NCBI RefSeq assembly: GCF_017312485.1
Contig: NZ_BMBA01000002.1
Location: 62,001 to 126,000 of the forward strand
Reading direction: 5' to 3'
DNA from: Clostridium zeae
Lineage (GTDB): Bacteria > Bacillota > Clostridia > Clostridiales > Clostridiaceae
Length of the DNA stretch: 64,000 nucleotides
Numbering within the stretch: the stretch's first letter is position 1; each line of letters opens with the position of its first letter. Below the pieces are notes generated by a model. The model did not search any database and had not been told where the DNA came from. It saw nothing but the letters and a program-made list of their open reading frames with translations. The position numbers and the translations under genes are program-made. This document shows positions 1 to 8,378 of this stretch, piece by piece.

Positions 1-203
1 TTGATTAATTTTTCTTTATTAAAATTCTCTCTAGTAGAATCTTTCTTTATAACCAAAGTTGGTATGTCTTCAACCTTCTCATAAGTAGTATATCTCTTAC
101 CACATTTTAAGCACTCTCTTCTTCGTCTTATGGCTGTGTAATCCTCAGTTGATCTAGAATCAACAACCTTACTTTCTTCGTATGAGCAGTATGGACATCT
201 CAA
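1..203 (-). CDS. nrdR: Transcriptional repressor NrdR, cut by the window edge
   Basis: Only about the first 67 residues are present; the gene runs off the left edge. NrdR represses ribonucleotide reductase operons through an N-terminal zinc ribbon and an ATP-cone that senses ATP/dATP. The zinc ribbon is visible as CPYC near residues 3-6 and CLKC near residues 31-34, with the typical DSRSTED and IRRRREC stretches between them; the ATP-cone begins ([12 protein letters not shown]) and is cut. A TTG at 203 gives the usual MRCPYC start and lies about 10 nt after a GAAAGGG ribosome site. A GTG at 212 in the same frame would sit only 1 nt from that site, so it is less likely. It lies beyond ylmC in the same orientation. 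Confidence 0.9.
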   Translation of the reverse strand, partial: MRCPYCSYEESKVVDSRSTEDYTAIRRRRECLKCGKRYTTYEKVEDIPTLVIKKDSTRENFNKEKLI

Positions 204-346
204 GCTATTCACGCCCTTTCATTAATGCAACTTCCTTGACTTAATTTTATTAAATAAGCTAACCTAAAGCTAACTCCAAAATCCTTCATTTGCATATAAG
301 TGATTATCTATAATATATTTATTATACACACTTATTACTATTTTTG

Positions 347-607
347 CTACATATCTGATACAGTTTTTTCCTTACTATTAACCAATATGACATCTACACC
401 AATTTTTACTACATCTTCCCAAGGTATTTCAAGCATGTCCATTTTTCCAAACCAGTTATTTTTCTGGACAGGTATCAATATCGATACTATTTTACTTTCA
501 TCACAATCAATCTTTAAATCTCTAATATAGCCAAGTTTTGCTCCTAGATTTATATCAACTACCTCCATGACCCTTAGATTATTTAATGAATGCATATTCA
601 ATTCCAT
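347..607 (-). CDS. ylmC: YlmC/YmxH family PRC-barrel sporulation protein
   Basis: An 86-residue single-domain protein of the PRC-barrel fold. The pattern of a short N-terminal leader, GAKLGYIRDLKID, and a hydrophobic strand (VSILIPV) fits the YlmC/YmxH family, small proteins found beside sporulation sigma genes in Firmicutes and of unknown biochemical role. The ATG at 607 follows GGAGGG at 7 nt spacing, which supports this start. It lies about 145 bp downstream of sigG in the same direction and may be co-transcribed with it; no terminator is obvious between them. The function is inferred only from family and neighbourhood. Confidence 0.85.
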   Translation of the reverse strand: MELNMHSLNNLRVMEVVDINLGAKLGYIRDLKIDCDESKIVSILIPVQKNNWFGKMDMLEIPWEDVVKIGVDVILVNSKEKTVSDM

Positions 608-752
608 CTAACATCCCTCCATATAAAAATATATGATAGATAATGTTATAAAATGATATGATCTTTCTTATAAAAATAATTAAATATCAAAGTCACACTT
701 TTATAAAGTTTTATACCCTAATTTACAGTAAAAAATAGAGCTCAAACGAGCT

Positions 753-1526
753 CTAAACATACTTTCTCATGTGCTTTAATGCAGTCTTCTCCAGCCTTGA
801 TACCTGAGCTTGTGATATACCAATTTCGTCAGCTACCTCCATCTGGGTTCTGCCATTAAAGAATCTAAGGGTAAGTATAAGTTTTTCTCTATCATTTAGT
901 TTTTTCATAGCTTCTTTTATAGAAATATTTTCGAGCCAATTATCATCCTGATTTTTACTATCTGATATTTGATCCATCACATAGATTGCATCTCCTCCAT
1001 CATGATAGATAGGTTCAAATAACGATACTGGATCTTGTATAGCATCTAATGCAAACACAACTTCTTCTCTAGGTATTTTTAATTCTTTAGCTATTTGTGA
1101 AATAGTAGGTTCTTTATTATTATCATTTACCAATTTATCTCGAACAAGTAAAGCTCTATATGCAATATCTCTTAATGATCTGCTTACTCTTATGGCATTG
1201 TTATCTCTTAGATAACGTCTTATTTCTCCTATTATCATTGGAACTGCATAAGTAGAAAATTTAACATTCTGAGATAAATCAAAGTTATCTATAGCTTTCA
1301 TTAAACCAATACAACCTACTTGAAATAGATCATCTACATTTTCGCCTCTATTATTAAATCTTTGAATAACACTTAACACTAATCGTAAATTACCATTAAT
1401 AAATATCTCTCTAGCTCCCTGTTTTCCATCCTTCATTTGATGAAGTAATGCCTTCATTTCTTTTTCCCTCAAAACAGGAAGTTTAGAGGTATTGACTCCG
1501 CATATTTCTACTTTATTGATTATCAT
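753..1526 (-). CDS. sigG: RNA polymerase sporulation sigma factor sigma-G
   Basis: The late forespore-specific sigma factor. The 257-residue protein has the sigma-G/F/B architecture: an N-terminal segment (VEICGVNTSKLPVL) characteristic of SigG, region 2 with NLRLVLSVIQRF and VGCIGLMKAIDNFD, the -10 recognition strand KFSTYAVPMIIGEIRRYLRD, region 3, and a region 4 helix-turn-helix (TQMEVADEIGISQAQVSRLE) contacting the -35 element. There is no pro-sequence, as expected for sigma-G. The ATG at 1526 is preceded by AAGGGG at about 10 nt. It lies downstream of sigE with its own putative forespore-type promoter in the 127-bp gap, so it can be made both by read-through and independently. Confidence 0.97.
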   Translation of the reverse strand: MIINKVEICGVNTSKLPVLREKEMKALLHQMKDGKQGAREIFINGNLRLVLSVIQRFNNRGENVDDLFQVGCIGLMKAIDNFDLSQNVKFSTYAVPMIIGEIRRYLRDNNAIRVSRSLRDIAYRALLVRDKLVNDNNKEPTISQIAKELKIPREEVVFALDAIQDPVSLFEPIYHDGGDAIYVMDQISDSKNQDDNWLENISIKEAMKKLNDREKLILTLRFFNGRTQMEVADEIGISQAQVSRLEKTALKHMRKYV

Positions 1527-1570
1527 GTGTAATCAACCCCTTATAAGTAATAGATACTACTGCATTAAAA

Positions 1571-1599
1571 ATTATTTCCTATGGGAGCCATTTTTATAC
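1571..1599 (-). promoter_or_regulatory. Putative sigma-F/sigma-G promoter of sigG
   Basis: On the minus strand GTATA (1599-1595) is followed after 15 nt by GGAAATAAT (1579-1571). These match the sigma-F/G consensus GYATA and GGNNANANT at every fixed base. It sits about 45 bp upstream of the sigG start codon, in the right orientation. This fits forespore-specific autoregulation of sigG, as known in Bacillus subtilis. Sequence match only. Confidence 0.6.
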
Positions 1600-1653
1600 G
1601 ATTTTAAAAATTTATAATTATTTATAAAGTACTTGACAATTTGATTTTTATAT

Positions 1654-2361
1654 TTAAACCATTCTATTAATTTCTTTTTTTAGTCTTTTAATTATTTTCT
1701 TTTCCAACCTTGAAATGTATGACTGTGATATTCCAAGCATATCAGCTACCTCTTTTTGAGTTTTTTCTCTTGCACCATACAAACCAAATCTTAATTTCAC
1801 TATTTCCTTCTCTCTCTCACTTAAATTCTTCATGGCCATGAACAATAGTTGCTTATCTACCTCATCTTCAATTAAATTATAAACTATGTCGTTATCAGTT
1901 CCTAAAATATCTGACAACAATAGTTCATTTCCGTCCCAATCTATATTTAATGGTTCATAGAAGGATATTTCTGCCTTTACTTTACTGTTTCGTCTCAAAT
2001 ACATAAGTATTTCATTTTCAATGCATCTAGATGCATATGTAGCTAGCTTTATCTTTTTTTCCGGATTAAAGGTATTAACAGCCTTAATTAAGCCTATTGT
2101 CCCCACAGAAATCAAGTCTTCTACACCTACTCCAGTATTCTCAAACTTCCTTGCTATATATACTACCAATCTAAGATTTCTCTCAATTAGTATACTCCTT
2201 ATTGTATCGTCACCACCAATAAGTTTAAGGACTAGGTTCTCTTCTTCTTCTTTTGTTAAAGGTGGCGGAAGTGCGTCATTACCTCCAACGTAATATATAT
2301 TTTTTGCAAACAACTTCATTTTTGTTAATATTCTGTTGATTAAAACGCTAATACTTATCAT
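1654..2361 (-). CDS. sigE: RNA polymerase sporulation sigma factor sigma-E precursor
   Basis: The early mother-cell sigma factor, 235 residues. The first 26-28 residues form a hydrophobic/basic pro-sequence ending in the [13 protein letters not shown] motif, near which the pro-sequence is removed by SpoIIGA in the family. Region 2 ([36 protein letters not shown]) and region 4 ([20 protein letters not shown]) are almost identical to the B. subtilis protein. The ATG at 2361 follows GAGGGGTG at about 9 nt. It begins 16 nt after the spoIIGA stop, so protease and substrate are in one operon, the conserved spoIIG arrangement. Confidence 0.97.
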   Translation of the reverse strand: MISISVLINRILTKMKLFAKNIYYVGGNDALPPPLTKEEEENLVLKLIGGDDTIRSILIERNLRLVVYIARKFENTGVGVEDLISVGTIGLIKAVNTFNPEKKIKLATYASRCIENEILMYLRRNSKVKAEISFYEPLNIDWDGNELLLSDILGTDNDIVYNLIEDEVDKQLLFMAMKNLSEREKEIVKLRFGLYGAREKTQKEVADMLGISQSYISRLEKKIIKRLKKEINRMV

Positions 2362-2376
2362 GTAAATAACACCCCT

Positions 2377-3183
2377 CTATAATACTCCTCTAGATAATAG
2401 TGCACCATAATCATCATATGGGCTGAACTGATCCTTGCATAAACATATGACTGCATCTTTAGTGGATATCAATTTATCATCTTTATATAACTTTATTTGA
2501 TTCATTCTAAATCCTTCCAAACTACCTTTTCCACCATTTATTACTTTGTACGGTACGATTAAAGCTCCTTTACCTTCCCCACTAAATCCTTCCAAATAAT
2601 TTTTATTTATTAGTATAACTGGCAAAGTTGTAGCTGGTTCAGTTAACTCATTTCCTGAATCTAAAAATGCTTTAACCCTGAAGTTCTTAGAATTATCTGA
2701 GAATTCAATTTCATAAAAGAAATCTGTTAAAGATTTTCTATCTCTTATAAAAATTATGGTTCTATAAGCAAAAACATAAATAATCATTAATGCTAACAGC
2801 ATATACTTTAAATAGATATTTTTAAGAGTAAACGCCGAAAACAAATCATATGGATTGTTCATCAATGAAAATGCAAAAATAAAACCACAAAGCAAGATGG
2901 ACCATAACAAAAAGATTCCTGTGCTTTTAATTAAAACTAAAAAATTAAGCCTTCCTAAAGTTATAAAAATCATGATTAAAGGAATAAGTAGCTTAACCGG
3001 AAGAGAGACTGCCACACTTAGACTTGGGAAAAAATATAATAGTGTGTAGAAGGCGCCTAAGATACTTCCTAAGGAAGCTCTAACAAATGAAAACTTTATC
3101 CGTACAGTTTGTAATGTTATTGTTATTAGAAAGAGATTAATCACAAAATTTTCTAAAAGAATTACATCTACATATACCTTCAT
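2377..3183 (-). CDS. spoIIGA: Sporulation sigma-E factor-processing aspartic peptidase SpoIIGA
   Basis: A membrane-embedded aspartyl protease that removes the sigma-E pro-sequence at the sporulation septum. The N-terminal half shows about five hydrophobic membrane segments. The C-terminal cytoplasmic half has the retropepsin-like motif VKAFLDSGNELTEP with the catalytic Asp, and the FSPYDDYGALLSRGVL ending. The start is placed at the ATG at 3183 (MKVYVDVILLEN) because GAGGAG lies 7 nt upstream and family members start this way; an in-frame ATG at 3204 would add seven atypical residues. It is followed by sigE at 16 nt. Length 268 residues, slightly shorter than the Bacillus protein. Confidence 0.95.
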   Translation of the reverse strand: MKVYVDVILLENFVINLFLITITLQTVRIKFSFVRASLGSILGAFYTLLYFFPSLSVAVSLPVKLLIPLIMIFITLGRLNFLVLIKSTGIFLLWSILLCGFIFAFSLMNNPYDLFSAFTLKNIYLKYMLLALMIIYVFAYRTIIFIRDRKSLTDFFYEIEFSDNSKNFRVKAFLDSGNELTEPATTLPVILINKNYLEGFSGEGKGALIVPYKVINGGKGSLEGFRMNQIKLYKDDKLISTKDAVICLCKDQFSPYDDYGALLSRGVL

Positions 3184-3202
3184 AAACTCACTCCTCAAAA
3201 AC

Positions 3203-3235
3203 ATTATAAAACTAAGTAGTCTAAAATTTTGTCAT
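3203..3235 (-). promoter_or_regulatory. Putative spoIIG operon promoter with long spacer
   Basis: On the minus strand ATGACA (3235-3230) is followed after 21 nt by a perfect TATAAT (3208-3203), about 20 bp before the spoIIGA start. The extended spacer resembles the B. subtilis spoIIG promoter, which has a 22-bp spacer and needs Spo0A. The plus-strand heptamer TGTCATA occurs both here and at about 3312-3318. It matches the 0A box TGTCGAA at 5 of 7 positions, so Spo0A binding is only a suggestion. Confidence 0.5.
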
Positions 3236-3481
3236 AATGTAATGACTATCAAACTTTTTTATACGGTCATATTTTACATTTATTACCATAATTCCTTTAA
3301 CTTCTACCAATTGTCATAAATTCTTCTAAATATTGATATGCTTCTAGATAGAATTTTAGAATATATAGATAGCCTAGTTCTAAATAAGACCTAACTAAGT
3401 ACTTTGGTTTCCATTAAGCGTTAATGGAATCATCAACTAAATTTTGTAGAGTAGAACTGAGGGATCATTCTTCTGAACAAA

Positions 3482-3513
3482 AAAATAAGACATGCTTTCG
3501 CATGTCTTATTTT
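3482..3513 (-). terminator. Terminator of ftsZ
   Basis: A perfect 14-bp stem (AAAATAAGACATGC with its complement) closes a TTTC/GAAA tetraloop, with flanking A/T tracts. It lies 47 bp downstream of the ftsZ stop and separates ftsZ from the spoIIGA operon. Confidence 0.85.
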
Positions 3514-3559
3514 AAATATCTACATTAATCATTTACATATAATTTAAATACTTATATTA

Positions 3560-4657
3560 TTATCTTTTTGTTCTTCTCAAAAAAGCTGGTATGTCTAGTT
3601 CATCTCCAAAACTTTGAGTACTTGCAGTAGTAGCTGCAGCTTCTTCTTTAGCCGCTGTTGGTTCTGCCGCAACTTCTTCCTTAGGAGGTTCTACATCTCT
3701 AGCTATTTTTTCAAATCCTGTTGCTATAACAGTAATTCTTATTTCATCTTTTAAATTCTCATCGATTACAGCACCAAAGATGATGTTTGCATCTGGATCT
3801 GCAGCTTCTTGAACAATCTCAGCAGCTTCATTTATTTCTAAAAGACCTAAATCTGCTCCACCTGTTACATTCAATAATACACCTGTTGCTCCTACAATTG
3901 AAGTCTCTAATAATGGTGATGATATAGCTTGCTTAGCAGCTTCTTGAGCTCTATTATCTCCACTTCCATTACCAACACCCATATGTGCAAGACCTTTGTC
4001 CACCATTACAGCTCTAACGTCCGCAAAGTCAAGATTAACTAGACCTGGAATTGTAATTAAGTCAGATATACCTTGTACACCTTGTCTTAAAACATCGTCA
4101 GCTAACTTAAAAGAATCTAGTAATGTAGTTTTCTTATCTACCATCGTAAGCAATCTTTCATTAGGAATTGTAACAAGAGTATCAACTCTTTGCTTAAGGT
4201 TTTCAATCCCCATTTCAGCGTGCTTCATTCTTCTTCTTCCTTCAAAAGGAAATGGCTTTGTTACTACACCAACTGTAAGTATCCCCATTGATTTGGCAAT
4301 TTCAGCTACTACTGGTGCAGCTCCTGTACCAGTTCCACCACCCATACCTGCAGTGATGAAAACCATGTCTGCTCCTTTTATAGCTTCTGATATTTCGTCT
4401 TTGCTTTCTTCAGCAGCTTTTTTCCCTATATCAGGATTAGCACCTGCACCTAATCCCTTAGTTAACTTTTCACCAATTTGTATCTTTTGATTAGCATGAG
4501 ATAACATAAGTGCTTGTTTATCAGTATTTATTGTTATAAACTCAACATTCTTCAAACCTTCAACAATCATTCTATTAACAGCGTTGCTTCCGCCACCGCC
4601 ACAGCCAACTACCTTTATATTTGCAAATTCCTGCATATCAACATCAAAGTCTAACAA
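3560..4657 (-). CDS. ftsZ: Cell division GTPase FtsZ
   Basis: The tubulin homologue that forms the division (and sporulation) Z ring. All landmarks are present: [15 protein letters not shown] near residues 15-30, [11 protein letters not shown] (tubulin signature) near 105-115, the T7 synergy loop NLDFADV near 208, a variable Ala/Glu/Thr-rich linker, and the C-terminal peptide [11 protein letters not shown] that docks FtsA and other partners. The start is a TTG at 4657 with AAGGAGG 7 nt upstream; the next ATG (residue 8) has no comparable site. It begins 13 nt after the FtsA-like gene, so the two are probably co-transcribed. 365 residues, normal length. Confidence 0.98.
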   Translation of the reverse strand: MLDFDVDMQEFANIKVVGCGGGGSNAVNRMIVEGLKNVEFITINTDKQALMLSHANQKIQIGEKLTKGLGAGANPDIGKKAAEESKDEISEAIKGADMVFITAGMGGGTGTGAAPVVAEIAKSMGILTVGVVTKPFPFEGRRRMKHAEMGIENLKQRVDTLVTIPNERLLTMVDKKTTLLDSFKLADDVLRQGVQGISDLITIPGLVNLDFADVRAVMVDKGLAHMGVGNGSGDNRAQEAAKQAISSPLLETSIVGATGVLLNVTGGADLGLLEINEAAEIVQEAADPDANIIFGAVIDENLKDEIRITVIATGFEKIARDVEPPKEEVAAEPTAAKEEAAATTASTQSFGDELDIPAFLRRTKR

Positions 4658-4670
4658 AATAATTCCTCCT

Positions 4671-5903
4671 TTAGAAAAAATCGTCGATTAATCTTTTAAA
4701 ATTACGAATAAGTCCACTTTTCTTTTTTTTGTTATTAATTTCATTATCATGGTTTATATTGCTTCCATTGTCATAAGAATCTTCATAGATTAATTTTAAC
4801 CTATCATAGGCATCTTTAACAATACCAATTGAATTAATTATACAAGAATTTTGTAATTCAAGTTGATTTTTTGTCACAATAATCGTCTTTTTTCGCATTT
4901 TATCTTCAAAAAAGTATTTTACATCTTGAAACATAGCTAGGCCATTTCCAAAAATGTATATATTACTAATTTCGTTCAAATACCCTGATTCCTTTATATC
5001 TTTTTGAATTAATGTAACAATTTCCTCAATTCTAGATTCAACAACATCTTTAAATAACTTTATATCAATATCTAAGGACTCAGCTTTTAATGTACCAATG
5101 CTATGTTCTCTATATAAAGTTTTATAATTTTCACTGTAATTTTGTTTTACTTGTTCAGCCTGCTCTTCAGGTATTTCTAAGCAGATAGAAATGTCTTTTG
5201 TCACATTTTGTCCACCAACTGGTAAGCTAGATAGATATTCTAATTCATTATTTTTATATAATGCAATTTCTATTATCTCTGCACCAGCATCTACTATGAG
5301 GACGTTCTCTTTAATTGTTTTTTCATTTAAAATTATTTTTCTTAATTCTAAGTTATTAATATATATACCTTCAATGTTTATACCTGATAGTCTAAAGGCA
5401 TTTCTATAACTATTTATTAGATCTCGCTTCCCAACTATAACTGAACAGTTTGCTTGAAGCTTCGAGGCTTTCATAGCCAAAGGATCTTCTACCATAGTAC
5501 TGTCGTCTATACAAAAGGATTCTGTAAACGCATCAATTATTACTTCATCAGATGCAATTTCTATCTTTTCAGCATCTGAAATTGCCTCCTTAAGCTCTGA
5601 AGGTGTAATCAGATTCAACTTATTGCTTAAAGCTATCCCTTTACTTTTTACAAGCCTAGTATCGGAGGAGCTTATGCCTATAAATGCTGAAGTAAAATTA
5701 ATATTTGATTGCTTCTTTATTTCATCAACACATTGTTTAAGACTTACGGTTAAATCATTTAGATTTGTAATTTTGCCTTTTGATAATCCTTTTGATGGAG
5801 TATAAACACTACATATAACTTCAAAATCATTTTCACTTACTTTAGCGACACTTGCGCTTATATTATCATTACCAATATCAATACCTACGATTGTCCTTTG
5901 CAT
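4671..5903 (-). CDS. ftsA: FtsA-like cell division ATPase
   Basis: An actin-fold protein expected to tether FtsZ to the membrane. The phosphate 1 motif ([11 protein letters not shown]) is near residues 5-15, an SHS2-type (1C) insertion lies roughly at 85-170, the phosphate 2 motif ([15 protein letters not shown]) near 200-215, and the adenosine motif ([11 protein letters not shown]) near 320. The C-terminus [11 protein letters not shown] could form the amphipathic membrane helix of FtsA. The sequence is divergent from Bacillus FtsA. It lies immediately upstream of ftsZ, which supports the role. The nearest Shine-Dalgarno (GGAGGG) is about 14 nt from the ATG at 5903, longer than usual. 410 residues. 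Confidence 0.88.
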   Translation of the reverse strand: MQRTIVGIDIGNDNISASVAKVSENDFEVICSVYTPSKGLSKGKITNLNDLTVSLKQCVDEIKKQSNINFTSAFIGISSSDTRLVKSKGIALSNKLNLITPSELKEAISDAEKIEIASDEVIIDAFTESFCIDDSTMVEDPLAMKASKLQANCSVIVGKRDLINSYRNAFRLSGINIEGIYINNLELRKIILNEKTIKENVLIVDAGAEIIEIALYKNNELEYLSSLPVGGQNVTKDISICLEIPEEQAEQVKQNYSENYKTLYREHSIGTLKAESLDIDIKLFKDVVESRIEEIVTLIQKDIKESGYLNEISNIYIFGNGLAMFQDVKYFFEDKMRKKTIIVTKNQLELQNSCIINSIGIVKDAYDRLKLIYEDSYDNGSNINHDNEINNKKKKSGLIRNFKRLIDDFF

Positions 5904-6090
5904 TTATCTACCGTCTTCCCTCCTTAGTATAGGTTATATTTATTTATTCAACACAAATATATATTTTCCTTTTTATCTCACAAAAAAAATAATAGTAATT
6001 TATACCATAATCACACAATTCTAATTTTTTGCACAAATATTTAAATATCTAGTTTTAACTGGCATAAAAATTTTATGTTTTATAAACAGA

Positions 6091-6113
6091 AAAACTCTGC
6101 TTCCGCAGAGTTT
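6091..6113 (-). terminator. Terminator of the glycosyltransferase gene
   Basis: AAACTCTGC-TTCC-GCAGAGTTT hairpin overlapping the stop codon of the glycosyltransferase gene, with an A/T tract beyond it. Confidence 0.75.
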
Positions 6114-7398
6114 AATTAGCTTTTTCTAAATCACTTATATTTATACTTCTTGTATGAACTGTATGTGACCATTCTTTGTTATTTTTATTTAATATTCCTT
6201 GGATGCATATAGGAAGCCAAGTTATGCTAAATATAGGATAAATGAAATAGTATAAAAATATCTTTGGAGAAAGCTTTCCATCAAGTATTAATAAAAATGG
6301 TGTATATATAAACTGAATTAATATAATTAGTAATGCTCCTACTGCTGTTAAAATAGATAGCAAACTTGCATTCACTGAATTAAAAGCATAAAATAATTTC
6401 ACAGCACTATCAGAAAAACCTAATACATTTGGCACTATATTTACTATTGTTGCAACTGCTAATAATATAATTACAATTGGCTGTATGCTATATAATGCGC
6501 AATCAAATGCTACAAAACTACGTTCTCTTATAGCTCTTTTCATTAATTTCCAAAAGTATCTAGAAGAAACATCTGCAAACCCCTGCATCCATCTCTTTCT
6601 TTGTGCCCATGATTGAGCTAAAGTTAAAGGTTTCTCATCGTAAACTACAGCTTCATGTGCCCAACCAACTTTATGTCCATTTAAAACAAGCTTACAAGTA
6701 AATTCTAAATCTTCAGTTAAACAAGTTGCTCCCCAACCTAGAGTTTTTAAAGTGTCTGTTTCTATACAAAAACCAGTTCCACCCAATTGATTAGAAAGAC
6801 CTAAGTTGCTTCTTGAAAGCTGAAACATTCTATTTGAAGTCCAAAAGGATATAGAATAACATCCTGTTATCCAGGTGTCTTTAGGATTTTTACTATCTAA
6901 AAAACCTTGAACAACTTTAAATCCCTTTAATAACATCTTATTCATCTCAGTTAAGAAATTTTTAGATATTAGGTTATCCGCATCAAATACTGCCACTGCA
7001 TCATATCTTTTATTCATTTTGAATATATGATCAAACATCCATTCAAGTGCGTACCCTTTACCTCTTTTTTCTTTATCAAATCTTTCGTAGACCTTTGCCC
7101 CAAGTTTCTTTGCTTTTTCAGCAGTTTTATCAGTACAGTTATCCGCTATTACAAAAACATCATACATTTCCCTAGGATAATTAATTCCATTAAGACTTTG
7201 TATTATATCTTCGATTACAGTTTCTTCGTTATGTGCTGCAACAATTAATGCAAAAGTTTTTTGGGGTTTTATATTATCTTTCTTTTTTAATCTTATTATA
7301 CCAAATAATGAGAGCACCATATAATACATTGTTAATATAAATACTACATTTGAAAAAATGCCTAAAAATACCTCAAACGAACTTTTTATTACATTCAT
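6112..7398 (-). CDS. Membrane-bound family 2 glycosyltransferase
   Basis: A processive-type GT2 enzyme (428 residues). One N-terminal membrane helix (about 8-35) is followed by the catalytic GT-A domain: FALIVAAHNEE near 48-58, DNCTD, a DADN metal/UDP-binding motif near 138, TCLTEDLEF near 230, and the QRKRW (QxxRW) motif near 267 that marks processive synthases. Three or so C-terminal membrane segments follow (about 300-400). Such proteins make or extend surface polysaccharides such as poly-N-acetylglucosamine, hyaluronan or cellulose; the sugar cannot be told from sequence. The ATG at 7398 follows GGGGGGA at 7 nt. It is monocistronic, with its own terminator. No PilZ domain is seen. Confidence 0.85.
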   Translation of the reverse strand: MNVIKSSFEVFLGIFSNVVFILTMYYMVLSLFGIIRLKKKDNIKPQKTFALIVAAHNEETVIEDIIQSLNGINYPREMYDVFVIADNCTDKTAEKAKKLGAKVYERFDKEKRGKGYALEWMFDHIFKMNKRYDAVAVFDADNLISKNFLTEMNKMLLKGFKVVQGFLDSKNPKDTWITGCYSISFWTSNRMFQLSRSNLGLSNQLGGTGFCIETDTLKTLGWGATCLTEDLEFTCKLVLNGHKVGWAHEAVVYDEKPLTLAQSWAQRKRWMQGFADVSSRYFWKLMKRAIRERSFVAFDCALYSIQPIVIILLAVATIVNIVPNVLGFSDSAVKLFYAFNSVNASLLSILTAVGALLIILIQFIYTPFLLILDGKLSPKIFLYYFIYPIFSITWLPICIQGILNKNNKEWSHTVHTRSINISDLEKAN

Positions 7399-7419
7399 TA
7401 ATATTCCCCCCTAGTTCAT

Positions 7420-7442
7420 AGTTATTTTAGCATAAAATAACT
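7420..7442. other. Perfect 10-bp inverted repeat upstream of the glycosyltransferase gene
   Basis: AGTTATTTTA-GCA-TAAAATAACT lies 22 bp before the glycosyltransferase start. It could be an operator or an mRNA 5' hairpin. The remaining AT-rich stretch up to 7795 shows no gene or other structure I can support. Confidence 0.45.
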
Positions 7443-7795
7443 TTAAATACTATATGTACTTTTCAAATTTATTTCTTTTTAAGATTAACATAAGCTTTGC
7501 TATATTTTTTAGCTAACCTCACAAATCATCTACTTTGTCACTTACTGCTTATAACAAGCCACTTATATATTTATTTATGAATTTATTTAATCTATAAATA
7601 TATTTCTTTGCTATTTGTAAATTTTTTGAAAACCTTTATTTTAATAATTTCCCAACATTATAAATAAACCTCATAAATATTAAGAACAATGAAGCAACTA
7701 TCATTATATTGAATATTAACCTACGAAATTATACGTTATTTACTATATATTGGGATTAATTGCTTATATAGCTACTTTATCAGTGCTTACAACAC

Positions 7796-7824
7796 TTTAT
7801 ATTTATACATTTTTATGATATAAT
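7796..7824 (+). promoter_or_regulatory. Strong extended -10 promoter of the small-peptide locus
   Basis: TGaTATAAT at 7816-7824 is a perfect extended -10, with TTTATA at 7796-7801 as -35 at 17-bp spacing. Transcription would start near 7831 and read the leader and small open frame to the right, opposite to nearly all neighbours. Confidence 0.6.
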
Positions 7825-7842
7825 ATTATTAGAAAATTCGGC

Positions 7843-7952
7843 AAGGAGGTTTTAATATGTTATGAGCTTGTGAAAAGGGATTTAAAAACTCTCTATTTCA
7901 CAGATATGATGAATCCTTTGGCTAAGTTGTATTAGTTAAAATATTAATACAA
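7843..7952 (+). ncRNA. Structured leader with a two-codon open frame and two hairpins
   Basis: Just after the promoter a full AAGGAGG (7843-7849) precedes ATG-TTA-TGA (7857-7865), a start followed by one codon and a stop. The next segment folds as GTGAAAAGGGA (7870-7880) with TCTCT-A-TTTCAC (7890-7901), 11 pairs with one bulge. A second stem is TTGTATTA (7927-7934) with TAATACAA (7945-7952), ending a few bases before the next Shine-Dalgarno. A 21-codon frame from the GTG at 7870 to a TAG ending at 7935 starts MKRDL, like the next peptide, but has no good ribosome site. I do not recognise a known riboswitch class. Confidence 0.4.
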
Positions 7953-7971
7953 TCTTAAAGGAGGATTTATC

Positions 7972-8076
7972 ATGAAAAGAGATCTAATTATTAAACTTAT
8001 AAAATCAATATCGTATAATTATGCAACAAACACGGATAATTATTGCATAAAATTTCTTGACTATATGTCTTACTAA
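7972..8076 (+). CDS. Small hypothetical peptide (34 aa)
   Basis: A short frame beginning MKRDLIIKLIKSISYNYATN and ending KFLDYMSY, with a consensus AAAGGAGG 7 nt before its ATG. It lies downstream of a strong promoter and a structured leader, and is followed by a terminator hairpin, so the transcription unit is complete. It has an amphipathic basic N-terminal half, a single Cys and no clear membrane helix. I do not recognise a family. It is the only plus-strand unit in the first 39 kb. Candidates include a regulatory or signalling peptide, a small toxin, or the coding part of a dual-function RNA; none is shown by the sequence. Confidence 0.5.
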   Translation: MKRDLIIKLIKSISYNYATNTDNYCIKFLDYMSY

Positions 8077-8163
8077 TCATCAACATATATAAGACCCTAA
8101 ATTTATCATTTCCGAAAAGCTTTTTTTTATTTCCTTTTAATTTAATATTTAGGTAATTTAATG

Positions 8164-8201
8164 AAAAAATCGCTGAAGCGACTTTCTTCAGTGATTTTTT
8201 T
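8164..8201 (+). terminator. Terminator of the small-peptide unit (repeat copy A)
   Basis: AAAAAATCGCTGAAG (8164-8178) pairs with CTTCAGTGATTTTTT (8186-8200) in plus-strand RNA, with one G-U pair, followed by T. The same hairpin with nearly identical loop recurs at 10411-10447. Confidence 0.75.
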
Positions 8202-8352
8202 GTGCAGCTGCGTTTCAGAATGCATATAAGAAAACTTACAGTCGATACTTTTTTCTTATTTTACGCTTTAACTTATATCATCCTTTAAGTCCGTTACGCA
8301 TACTTATCCACAGTTCTAATTAAATCATGAATTTCTGAAAGAATAAAAATTT

Positions 8353-8376
8353 AAGGCAACTCCAAGGAGTTGCCTT
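8353..8376 (-). terminator. Terminator of pilT
   Basis: AAGGCAACTCC-AA-GGAGTTGCCTT perfect 11-bp stem immediately after the pilT stop codon, with a T-rich tail on the minus strand. Confidence 0.85.
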
Positions 8377-8378
8377 TA

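Noticed and set aside
3996-4490. Long plus-strand open frame opposite ftsZ
   Set aside because: Shadow of a strongly conserved gene; no ribosome site and no domain.
7843-7952. c-di-GMP or other known riboswitch upstream of the small peptide
   Set aside because: The conserved cores of the classes I know are not present.
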